From Desulfocarbo sp964620595 (GTDB lineage Bacteria > Desulfobacterota > Desulfarculia > Desulfarculales > Desulfarculaceae): a DNA stretch of 64,000 nucleotides. Each line of letters begins with the position of its first letter. Position 1 is the first letter of the stretch. Shown here one piece after another: positions 47,082-56,000 of this stretch. The stretch spans positions 28,574 through 92,573 of the forward strand of contig CAZUHP010000008.1 of assembly GCA_964620595.1 (NCBI GenBank). The letters are read 5' to 3'. The translations under genes were made by a program, and so were the position numbers. Under the pieces are notes generated by a model, which made no database searches, was not told where the DNA came from, and worked only from the letters and a program-made list of their open reading frames with translations.

Positions 47082-49391
47082 ATGCCCGACCCCCAAGCCC
47101 ATAGGCAAGCCCTATTACGACCGTGGCATAGGGTGTCATTTCGCCTCATTCTGTGGGTGGGGGGCTGCCTTTTCGTGCTCACCTCCCTGGCCGCCTACCT
47201 GGGCAGCGTCACCTTGGAAGAGCGGGCGGTCAACCGCATGTTGCAGACCAGCATGTGGTTTTCCGACACGGTCAAGCGGGCCACCCACTACAGCATGCTG
47301 CGCAACCAGCGCGACAACATGCACCAGATCATCAAGGCCATCGGCAAGCAGAAGGGCGTGGAGGCGGTGCGGGTGTTCAACAAGCAGGGCCGCATCGTGT
47401 TCTCCAGCCGCGCCTCGGAGATCGGGCAGATGGTGGACATGCAGGCAGAGGCTTGCTATGCCTGCCATTTCAAGGACCGGCCCCTGGAGCGCCTGCCCCA
47501 GGCCCAGCGCAGCCGCATCTTCCAGGCCAAGGCCGGGCCCAATGGCAGGCCCCATCGGGTGCTGGGGGTGATAAACCCCATCTACACCGAGCCGGCCTGC
47601 TACACCGACCCCTGCCACGCCCACCCCCCCAGCCAGAAGGTGCTGGGCGTGCTGGACGTGGGCCTCAGCCTGGCCGGGGTGGACGAGGAGGTGGCCTCCA
47701 CCACCCGCGAGGTGGTGGGGGTGGCCTTCATCATCTTCCTGGGCATCTCGGCCCTCTTGGCGATCATCACCCACTTCACCCTCAACCGCCCTCTCTCCAC
47801 CCTGGTGAGCGCCACCCGCCGCATCGCCCGGGGCGACTACGACCACCCGGTCGAGTTATTCTCCCACGACGAGATCGGCGTCCTTTCCCAGGACTTCGAG
47901 CGCATGCGCCAGAGCGTGAAGGACAAGACCGAGGCCCTGGAGGAGAGCCGCCGCCGCTTCCAGACGCTCTTCGAACAGGTTCCCTGCTACATCTCGGTGC
48001 AGGACAGCGATTTCAAGCTGGTGGCGGTGAACAAGATGTTCGCCCGCGACTTCGGCCGCAAGATCGGCGAATACTGCTACCAGGTCTACAAGGGCCGTGA
48101 CAGCAAGTGCCCGGGCTGCGCGGTGGAGGAGAGCTTCAACGACGGCCAGATCCACACCGCCGAGGAGACGGTGCTCGGCCCGGACGGCAAGCCGCTCTAC
48201 TTCCTCAACCTCACCGCCCCCATCACCGACCGCGAGGGCAACATCATCGCGGTGATGGAGATGGCCACCGATGTCACCGACATCCGGCGGCTGGAGGATG
48301 AACTCCGCAAGTCCGAGGAAAAGTACCGCCTGTTCTTCAACAACGACCCCAACGCCATCTTCGTGTTCGACCAGCGCACCTACGAGATACTGGACGCCAA
48401 CGACCGCGCCACCAGCGAGTACCAGTACCTCAAAGGCGAACTAATCGGCCGCTCCTTCCTGGAACTCACCGAGCCCAGCGACCGCGCCAAGGTGAAGCGC
48501 TTCCTGGCCGGGGGCGGCAACATGCTGGCCCGGGTCCACCACCAGCGCAAAAACGGCGAGGTGTTCATGGTCAACATGCGCGCCTCCTACGGCCAGTACC
48601 TGGACCGCATGGCCGTGATCGTGGCCACCGCCGACATCAGCGAGACCCTCAAGACCGAGCAGCAACTGGTGCAGGCGGCCAAGATGGCCACCTTGGGCGA
48701 GATGAGCGCCGGCGTGGCCCACGAGCTGAACCAGCCCCTGTCGGTGATGGCCACCAGCGGCAGCATCCTGAACAAGCAGGCGCAAAAGCCGGGCGGACCG
48801 GATCCGGAGGTGGTGCTGGAGGTGGCCCAGGAACTGAAGGCCCAGGTGGAGCGCGCCACCCGCATCATCAACCACCTGCGCGAGTTCGGCCGCAAGGCCG
48901 AGGTGGAGTGCAGCAAGGTGGACCTGGCCCAGCCCATCGAGGGCGTGTTCCAACTGCTGGGCCAGCAATTGCGGGTGCACGACATCACGGTGGAGGTGGA
49001 CATGCCCCCGGACCTGCCGCCGGTGTGGGGCGAGGTCAACCGCCTGGAACAGGTGTTCATTAACCTGGTGCTGAATGCCCGCGACGCCATCGAGGAGCGC
49101 CGGCTCGGCGATGGCAAGCTGGTGGGGCATATCCGGGTGGCGGCCCGGCGGCGGGACGGCCGGGTGGAGGTTACGGTGAGCGACAACGGGGTGGGAGTGC
49201 CACCCGAACTCAAGGAACGTATCTTCGAGCCCTTTTTCACCACCAAGGAGGTGGGCAAGGGCACGGGCCTGGGACTGAGCATTTCTTACGGCATCGTGCG
49301 TGACTACGGCGGCAGCATCGAGGTGGAGAGCCGACCCGGCCAGGGTGCCAGCTTCCGGCTCAGCCTGCCCGTGGCTTCGGAGGAGGACTGA
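47082..49391 (+). CDS. Membrane sensor histidine kinase with periplasmic heme-c-type motif
   Basis: A 769-aa kinase. The first membrane helix (about 21-42) and second (about 208-230) flank a periplasmic sensor domain that contains EACYACHF, a CxxCH heme c-attachment motif, plus a second Cys-x4-Cys-His (CYTDPCH). HAMP follows, then two PAS domains, the first with KCPGCAVEE. The HisKA motif is GVAHELNQPLSVM and the ATPase boxes are NLVLNARDAI, DNGVGVP and GTGLGLSISYGI. A periplasmic redox or ligand signal via heme is inferred. ATG 47082 would give an almost leaderless mRNA from the mapped -24/-12 site; GTG 47133 is the alternative start. Confidence 0.92.
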   Translation: MPDPQAHRQALLRPWHRVSFRLILWVGGCLFVLTSLAAYLGSVTLEERAVNRMLQTSMWFSDTVKRATHYSMLRNQRDNMHQIIKAIGKQKGVEAVRVFNKQGRIVFSSRASEIGQMVDMQAEACYACHFKDRPLERLPQAQRSRIFQAKAGPNGRPHRVLGVINPIYTEPACYTDPCHAHPPSQKVLGVLDVGLSLAGVDEEVASTTREVVGVAFIIFLGISALLAIITHFTLNRPLSTLVSATRRIARGDYDHPVELFSHDEIGVLSQDFERMRQSVKDKTEALEESRRRFQTLFEQVPCYISVQDSDFKLVAVNKMFARDFGRKIGEYCYQVYKGRDSKCPGCAVEESFNDGQIHTAEETVLGPDGKPLYFLNLTAPITDREGNIIAVMEMATDVTDIRRLEDELRKSEEKYRLFFNNDPNAIFVFDQRTYEILDANDRATSEYQYLKGELIGRSFLELTEPSDRAKVKRFLAGGGNMLARVHHQRKNGEVFMVNMRASYGQYLDRMAVIVATADISETLKTEQQLVQAAKMATLGEMSAGVAHELNQPLSVMATSGSILNKQAQKPGGPDPEVVLEVAQELKAQVERATRIINHLREFGRKAEVECSKVDLAQPIEGVFQLLGQQLRVHDITVEVDMPPDLPPVWGEVNRLEQVFINLVLNARDAIEERRLGDGKLVGHIRVAARRRDGRVEVTVSDNGVGVPPELKERIFEPFFTTKEVGKGTGLGLSISYGIVRDYGGSIEVESRPGQGASFRLSLPVASEED

Positions 49392-50569
49392 TGGCCAACG
49401 CGCCCGACCCGCGCTTCAACCGCTTGCTCCTGGTGGACGACGAGCCGGGCATCCGCAAGATGATGTCCTTGGACCTGAGTTCCGACGGCTACCAGGTCTT
49501 TACCGCCGAGGACGGAAAAAAGGGGCTGGAGCTTTTCGAACGGGAAAAGCCGGCCGTGGTGCTTACCGATCTCAAGATGCCCGGCATGGACGGCATAGAG
49601 CTGCTCCGGCGCATCAAGGAGAAGAGCCCCGAGACCGAGGTGATCGTCATCACCGGCCACGGCGACATGGACCTGGCCATCCGCTCCCTGCAACTGGCCG
49701 CCTCGGACTTCATCACCAAGCCGGTGAATCCCGAGGCCCTGGAGGTGGCCCTGTCCCGCGCCCAGGAGCGCCTGGCCCTCAGGGCCGAACTCAACGCCTA
49801 CACCCGGGAGCTGGAGCAGCGGGTGGCCGACGCCACCGCCAAGGTGGTGGCCGCCGAGCGCCTGGCCGCGGTGGGCCAGACCGTGTCCTCCCTGGTCCAC
49901 TCCATCAAGAACATGCTTTCCGGGCTGAAGGGCGGCGCCTACCTGCTGAAGGAGGGGCGGGAGCAGCAGTGCGACAGGATGATGGACCACGGCATGGAGA
50001 TGCTCCAGCGCAACCTGCGCCGGGTGCAGAACCTGGTCTACGACCTGTTGACCCTGGCCAAGCCCCGCCAGCCCAAGCTGGAGGAGATCGCGGCAGGGGA
50101 ACTCTTGAGCGAGGCGGTGGACCTGCTCATGCCCATGGCCGAGGAGAAGGAGGTGGAGCTGATCCTGGAGCCGTCCCCGGAGGAGGTGACGGTGCACGTG
50201 GACCGCAAGGCCATCCTGGACAGCCTGGTCAACCTCATCTGCAACGCCCTGGACGCGGCCGCCACCCGCAGCGAGGGCAAGGTCTGGGTGCGGGTCAAGA
50301 GCGGCCGCGAGGAGGTGGCCTTCGAGGTGGAGGACAACGGCCCCGGCCTGGACGAGGAGGCGCTGGCCCACATCTTCGACGGCTTCTACAGCTCCAAGGG
50401 AGCCGCGGGAACCGGCCTGGGGCTCATGGTCACCCAGAAGAACGCCCGCGAGCACGGCGGCCGGGTGGATTATGACAACCGGCCCGGCCGCGGGGTCACC
50501 TTCTGGCTGGTGTTGCCCAAAAAGCCCCACAAGGATAAGGAGCCCAGCCACCTGAAGGAGATTTGGTAG
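49391..50569 (+). CDS. Receiver-histidine kinase protein (REC-HisKA-HATPase)
   Basis: A 392-aa soluble protein. The N-terminal receiver domain (LLLVDDEPG, phosphoacceptor in VLTDLKMPGMDG, Lys in ITKPVNP) is linked by a coiled coil to a kinase module (HSIKNMLSGLKGG, NLICNALDAA, DNGPGLDE, GTGLGLMV). The receiver lies before the kinase, which suits a relay step downstream of the heme kinase. The start overlaps the stop of the preceding kinase gene by one base. An 83-nt gap with a hairpin follows. Confidence 0.92.
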   Translation: MANAPDPRFNRLLLVDDEPGIRKMMSLDLSSDGYQVFTAEDGKKGLELFEREKPAVVLTDLKMPGMDGIELLRRIKEKSPETEVIVITGHGDMDLAIRSLQLAASDFITKPVNPEALEVALSRAQERLALRAELNAYTRELEQRVADATAKVVAAERLAAVGQTVSSLVHSIKNMLSGLKGGAYLLKEGREQQCDRMMDHGMEMLQRNLRRVQNLVYDLLTLAKPRQPKLEEIAAGELLSEAVDLLMPMAEEKEVELILEPSPEEVTVHVDRKAILDSLVNLICNALDAAATRSEGKVWVRVKSGREEVAFEVEDNGPGLDEEALAHIFDGFYSSKGAAGTGLGLMVTQKNAREHGGRVDYDNRPGRGVTFWLVLPKKPHKDKEPSHLKEIW

Positions 50570-50577
50570 GGGAAGGC

Positions 50578-50600
50578 GCCGGCGTCATCCTGTCGCCGGC
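50578..50600 (+). other. 7-bp hairpin in the operon gap
   Basis: GCCGGCG and CGCCGGC pair around a 9-nt loop in the 83-nt gap between the receiver-kinase and universal stress protein genes. No T-run, so partial termination or RNA processing is possible. Confidence 0.4.
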
Positions 50601-50652
50601 ATGCACCGGGAGGGCGCCCCAAGCCGCCCCCCAGAGGAAGGTTGGTGCAAAG

Positions 50653-51126
50653 ATGATTGATTACAAGAACATTCTTTACTGCACGGATTTCTCCGAGGAT
50701 GCCGAAATCGCCTTCATCCATGCGGTGGACCTGGCCCAGCGCTACGGAGCGAAGCTGCACGTGCTGCACGTGCTGCCCTCGCTGCATCGTTACCTGCCCA
50801 CCGAGGCCACCAAGGAGCGCGGCTCCGGCGAGGTGGTGGAGGCCACGCCCGAACTCATCGCCGAGACCGCCCGCAAGCTCCAGGAGCGCTACCAGGGACG
50901 CCTGGAGGGGGTCGGGGAGGTGAACTACCAGGTGATAGCCGGCACTCCTTTTGTGGAGATACTGCGCTACGCCCGCGAGAACCAGGTGGACCTCATCGTG
51001 TTGGGCGCCCGCGGCTTCTCGGAGTTGGAGCCCACCCACTACGGCAGCACGGTGGACCAGGTCTCGCGCCGGGCGCATTGCCACGTAATGGCCATCCGTA
51101 ACCCGGAAAAGACCTACACCTTGTAG
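50653..51126 (+). CDS. Universal stress protein (UspA family)
   Basis: A 157-aa single Usp domain. The start motif KNILYCTDFSEDAEIAFIHA is typical, and the C-terminal ATP-binding type motif appears as VLGARGFSELEPTHYGSTVDQVSRRAHC, close to the G-2x-G-9x-G(S/T) pattern. The family responds to energy or redox stress. It sits between two-component proteins and the Hdr cluster, 20 nt before a lone receiver gene, so it is probably co-transcribed. Confidence 0.9.
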   Translation: MIDYKNILYCTDFSEDAEIAFIHAVDLAQRYGAKLHVLHVLPSLHRYLPTEATKERGSGEVVEATPELIAETARKLQERYQGRLEGVGEVNYQVIAGTPFVEILRYARENQVDLIVLGARGFSELEPTHYGSTVDQVSRRAHCHVMAIRNPEKTYTL

Positions 51127-51145
51127 CCACAGGAGGGAGCAAGCC

Positions 51146-51538
51146 ATGGCAAAGAACATTTTGGTGGTGGACGACGAGATGGACGTGCGTACCTTCATCT
51201 CTACCCTGCTCGAGTCCAACGGCTACAAGCCGCGCTTGGCCGAGAACGGCGAGCAGGGCATGGCCAAGGTGCGCGAGAAGCGTCCCGACCTGATCACCCT
51301 GGACGTGATGATGCCCAAGGAGAGCGGCATCAAGATGTACCGGGAGATCAAGACCAACCCGGAGTACCAGGGCATCCCGATTCTCATCATCTCCGGCCTG
51401 GCCAAGAAGACCTTTCTGCATTCCCAGAAGGTGCTGGACAAGTTCAAGAACCAGCAGGTGCCCGAGCCCGAGGGGTACATCGAGAAGCCGCCCGAGCCCG
51501 AGGAGCTGTTGGGCGAAGTGAAGCGCATTCTGAGCTAG
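51146..51538 (+). CDS. Stand-alone response-regulator receiver
   Basis: A 130-aa CheY-like receiver without output domain. Acidic pocket NILVVDDEMD, phosphoacceptor Asp in LITLDVMMPKESG and conserved Lys-Pro in YIEKPPEP. It probably transfers phosphate or signals by protein contact within the same operon as the heme kinase. The next gene starts 10 nt later. Confidence 0.9.
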   Translation: MAKNILVVDDEMDVRTFISTLLESNGYKPRLAENGEQGMAKVREKRPDLITLDVMMPKESGIKMYREIKTNPEYQGIPILIISGLAKKTFLHSQKVLDKFKNQQVPEPEGYIEKPPEPEELLGEVKRILS

Positions 51539-51548
51539 GAGGAACCAC

Positions 51549-52157
51549 GTGGAAGCGCCGGCATCCAAGCCACAGGCGCCGGAGGCGCCGCCGGCCGAGG
51601 CCATCCGCCCCACCAGCGAGCTGCTGCGCCGGGTGGAGGCGGAGAGCGGGGTGGAGGTGGGGGCCTGCTACGGCTGCAAGAAGTGCAGCAACGGCTGCCC
51701 GCTCACCTTTGCCATGGACCTGCACCCCTACCAGGTGGTGCGCTATGTGCAACTGGGCCTGCTCGACCGCTTGCAGGGCTGCCGCACCATCTGGCTGTGC
51801 GCCTCCTGCCACACCTGTGTCACCCGCTGCCCCAACCAGGTGGACCTGCCCAGGCTGATGGACTACCTCAAGCAGGTGGTGATCCAGGAGGGGACCCCGG
51901 TGGAGGAGAAGCGCACCCTCTTGTTCCATCGCCTGTTCCTGGACGAGGTGCTCAAGCGGGGCCGGGTCTTCGAGGGCGGGCTCATGACCCGCTACCTCCT
52001 GAAGACCGGCGGGGCCTTTGGCCCGGAGGCCAAGCAGAACGCCTCCCTGGGCTGGGCCATGCTCAAGCGGGGGCGCATGAAGCTGCTGCCCAAGGGCACC
52101 CGTGACCGCCGCTGGCTGAAGGCCCTGCGGCAGGCAAAGAAAGGCGGCCGCTCATGA
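51549..52157 (+). CDS. hdrC: Heterodisulfide reductase subunit C-like iron-sulfur protein
   Basis: A 202-aa protein starting at GTG after GAGGAACC. Two 4Fe-4S motifs, CYGCKKCSNGCP (about 38-49) and CASCHTCVTRCP (about 81-92), are typical of HdrC, which passes electrons between HdrA and HdrB. An N-terminal Pro/Ala-rich extension and a basic C-terminal tail are present. Its stop overlaps the HdrB start. In non-methanogens this pair usually serves thiol/disulfide-like or electron-bifurcating chemistry, not CoM-S-S-CoB. Confidence 0.9.
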   Translation: MEAPASKPQAPEAPPAEAIRPTSELLRRVEAESGVEVGACYGCKKCSNGCPLTFAMDLHPYQVVRYVQLGLLDRLQGCRTIWLCASCHTCVTRCPNQVDLPRLMDYLKQVVIQEGTPVEEKRTLLFHRLFLDEVLKRGRVFEGGLMTRYLLKTGGAFGPEAKQNASLGWAMLKRGRMKLLPKGTRDRRWLKALRQAKKGGRS

Positions 52158-53044
52158 AAGCAGTGGGTTTCTATCCTGGCTGCTCCCTGGAGGCCACTGC
52201 CCGCGACTACCTGGAGTCGGTGCGGGGGGTGGCCGAACTCATGGAGCTGGAGCTGGTGGAGATAGAGGACTGGAACTGCTGCGGGGCCAGCGCGGCCCAC
52301 AGCCTGGACCATCGCATCTCCTTGAACCTGGCGGCCCGCAACCTGGTGCTGGCCCTGGAGGGGCCCCAGCCGGTGGTGGTGCCCTGCGCCCTGTGCTTCA
52401 ACCGCCTCAAGAGCGCCCAGCACGAGATCGCCCGGGACGCGAGCCTGCTGGCGCCCGAGATAGCCGAGCCGGGGGTGGACCTGGGCGGGGTGGAGGTGGT
52501 GGAGCTGAACAGCTTCCTCACCAGCCCGGAGATGATCGCCCAGGCCGAGGCCAGGAAGGTGCGCGAGCTGGAGGGGATCCGGCCGGTGGTCTACTACGGC
52601 TGCCAGGGCCAGCGCCCGCCGGCGGTGACCGGCCACCCGGCCCACGAGAACCCCACCGGCATCGACCGGTTGCTCGCCGCCCTGGGGGCCGAGGTGATCG
52701 ACTGGCCCTTCAAGACCGACTGCTGCGGTGCCAGCCACGCGGTGGCCCGGCCGGACGTGGTGCATACCCTGGTGGGCCGACTCTATGAGCGCGCCCTGGA
52801 GCGCGGCGCCAACTGCATCGTCACCGGCTGCCAGATGTGCCAGGCCAACCTGGACCTGTACCAGAAGGAAATCGCCGCCGAGCTGGGCCGCGAGGTCTAT
52901 CTGCCGGTGTTCTACTTCACCGAACTCATGGGCCTGTCCTTGGGCCATGACAAGGCGCCGGTCTGGCTAAAACGTCACCTGGTGAGCCCCCGGGCGCTGC
53001 TGGCCCAGAGCGGGCTGCCCCAAGAAACCTGGGAGCGGCTATGA
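52154..53044 (+). CDS. hdrB: Heterodisulfide reductase subunit B-like protein
   Basis: A 296-aa protein with two Cys-rich CCG domains. The first includes YPGCSLEATARDY and WNCCGAS, then CALCFNRL. The second includes YYGCQGQRP, DCCGASH and CQMCQANLD. These are the ligands of the two non-cubane 4Fe-4S clusters of HdrB. Overlaps hdrC and hdrA by ATGA-type junctions. It should be the catalytic end of the HdrABC complex. Its substrate here is unknown. Confidence 0.92.
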   Translation: MKAVGFYPGCSLEATARDYLESVRGVAELMELELVEIEDWNCCGASAAHSLDHRISLNLAARNLVLALEGPQPVVVPCALCFNRLKSAQHEIARDASLLAPEIAEPGVDLGGVEVVELNSFLTSPEMIAQAEARKVRELEGIRPVVYYGCQGQRPPAVTGHPAHENPTGIDRLLAALGAEVIDWPFKTDCCGASHAVARPDVVHTLVGRLYERALERGANCIVTGCQMCQANLDLYQKEIAAELGREVYLPVFYFTELMGLSLGHDKAPVWLKRHLVSPRALLAQSGLPQETWERL

Positions 53045-56000
53045 ACAGCGAAAAGCCCCAAGCGGAAAAGATTTCGGGCGCGGTGCTGGTGGTGGGCGCC
53101 GGCATCGCGGGCATGCAGTCGGCCCTGGACATGGCCGCGGCCGGCTACAAGGTCTACCTGCTGGACAAGAACGTCTCCATCGGCGGGATCATGGCCCAGT
53201 TGGACAAGACCTTCCCCACCAACGACTGCTCCACCTGCATGATCTCGCCCAAGCTCATCGAGGTGGCCTCGGACCCCAACATAGAGATCATCAGCCGGGC
53301 CGAGCTGCTGGAGCTAACGGGCGAGCCGGGGGATTTCACGGCCAAGGTGCGCAAGGCCCCCCGCTTCATCGACGAGGACAAGTGTTCGGGCTGCGGCGAG
53401 TGCGTGAAGGCCTGCCCGGTGGAGGTGCCGGCCGACTTCAACCAGGGCCTCAACCGGCGCAAGGCCATCTACCGCCACTTCCCCCAGGCGGTGCCCGGCG
53501 CCTTTGCGGTGGACAAGCGCGGCACCAGCCCCTGCAAGGACGCCTGCCCGGCGGGTATCAGCGTGCAGGGCTACGTGGCACTCATCGCCCAGGGCCGCTT
53601 CCGCGAGGCCCTGGCCCTGATCCGGCGCGACAATCCCCTGCCCGCAGTGTGCGGCCGGGTGTGCACCCATCCCTGTGAGTTGGCCTGCGCCCGGGCCGAG
53701 GTGGACGAGCCCATCGCCATCCGCGACCTCAAGCGCTTCGTGGCCGACTGGGAGCTGACCCAGGGCGAGCCCGACCTGCCGGAGCTGCCCGTGCAGGACA
53801 AGGAGCGGGTGGCCATCGTGGGCGCGGGACCGGCCGGGCTCACCTGCGCCTATTATCTCGCCCTGGCCGGCTACCGGCCCACCGTGTTCGAGGCCCTGGA
53901 CAAGGCCGGCGGCATGCTGCGGGTGGGCATTCCCGACTACCGCCTGCCGCCCGAGGTGCTGGATTACGAGATCGACTACATCCGCGCCTGCGGGGTGGAG
54001 ATCAAGCTCAACACCGCCCTGGGCCGCGACTACACCCTGGCCGGACTCAAGGACCAGGGCTATGCCGCGGTGTTCGTCAGCCTGGGCGCCCACCAGGGCA
54101 TGCAACTGGGGGTGGAAGGCGAGGAGCTGGAGGGCGTGCAGTCCGGGGTGGAGTTCCTGCGCCAGGCCGCCCAGGGCACGGCCCAGAGCCCGGGCCGCCG
54201 GGTGGCGGTGATCGGCGGCGGCAACGTGGCGGTGGACGCGGCGCGCACCGCCCTGCGCCTGGGCAGCGAGGAGGTGACCATCCTCTACCGCCGCACCCGC
54301 CAGGAGATGCCGGCCTACGAGGAAGAGGTGGTCGAGGCCCTCGAGGAGGGCATCAAGATAGAGTATCTGGCCGCGCCGGTGCGCTTTTTGGGCGAGGGCG
54401 GCCGCCTGCGCCAGGTGGAGGTGATCCGCATGGAGCTGGGCCAGCCCGACGAGAGCGGGCGGCGGCGGCCGGTGCCGGTGGAGGGCAGCCAGTACACCCT
54501 GGAGGTGGACGGCGTGCTGGCCGCCATAGGCCAGAGGCCCGAGGTATCCTGCCTGGACGAGGGCTGCGGGGTGAAGGTGGCCCGCGCCTCGCGCCTGGTG
54601 GCCGACCCCGTCACCCTCCAGACCGGTGAGCCCTGGGTGTTCGCCGGCGGCGACGTGGTGACCGGCCCGGCCACGGTGGTGGAGGCCATCCGCGCCGGCA
54701 AGACCGCGGCCGAGAGCATCCGCCGCTTCCTGGTCGGCGAGGACCTCCTTGCCGGCCGCGATCTCCAGGCGGCCGTGGCCCGGGGCGAGACCGCGGGCGT
54801 GGCCCGCGAGCCCCGGCGGCGTCCGGCCCAGCGCGATCCCAAGGAGCGTAGCCTGGGCTTTGCGGAGGTGGTGCAGTGTCTCAGCCAGGAGGAGGCCCAG
54901 GCCGAGGCCGCCCGCTGCCTGGCCTGCGGCATCTGCTCGGAGTGTTACCAGTGCGTGGAGGTCTGCCAGGCCGGGGCCATCTACCATGACATGCAGCCCC
55001 AGGACCTGGAACTCAGGGTGGGCGCGGTGGTCATGGCGCCGGGCTTCGTTCCCTTCGACGCCCACGGCAAGCCCGAGTTCGGCTACGGCCGCTACGCCAA
55101 CGTGGTGACCAGCCTGGAGTTCGAGCGCATCAACAGCGCCTCGGGTCCCTTCGGCGGCCACGTGCAGCGGCCCAGCGACGGCAAGGAGCCCAAGCGGGTG
55201 GCCTGGATCCAGTGCGTGGGCTCCCGCGACGCCTCCATCGGCCGGGACTACTGCTCCTACGTGTGCTGCATGTACGCCTCCAAGCAGGCCATCATCGCCC
55301 AGGAGCACGTGCCGGGCCTGGAGGCTACCATCTTCTTCATGGACATCCGGGCCCAGGGCAAGGGGTTCGACCGCTACTACGAGCGGGCCAAACAGGAGCA
55401 CGGGGTGCGCTATGTGCGCTCCATTCCCTCGCGGGTGATCGAAGACCCCCAGAGCGGCGACCTCGTGTTGCAGTACTTTGACGAGCACGACCAACTGGTG
55501 GAGGAGACCTTCGAGATGATCGTGCTCTCGGTGGGCCTGGTGCCCCACCCCGCCGGGGTGGAGACCGCCGCCCGGCTCGGGGTGGAGACCGACCGCTTCG
55601 GCTTTGCCGCCCGCCAGGGCCTCAACCCCCTGGCCACCAGCCGGGAGGGCGTGTATGCCTGCGGCGTGTTCCAGGCCCCCCGCGACATACCGGACACGGT
55701 GATGCAGGCCTCGGGCGCCGCGGCCGAGGCCGGGGCCCTGCTGGCGCCGGCCCGGGGCAGCGAGGTGAGCGTCACCCAGTTCCCGCCCGAGCGCCAGGTG
55801 GCGGACGAGGAGCAGCGCATCGGGGTGTTCGTCTGCCATTGCGGCATCAACATCGGCTCCATCGTGGACGTACCGGCGGTGGTGGAATACGCCCGCAGCC
55901 TGCCCGGGGTGGTGGCGGCCGAGGAGTTCCTCTTCACCTGCTCCACCGACAGCCAGGAGAAGATGGCCCAGGCCATTGCCGAGCAGGGCCTCAACCGGGT

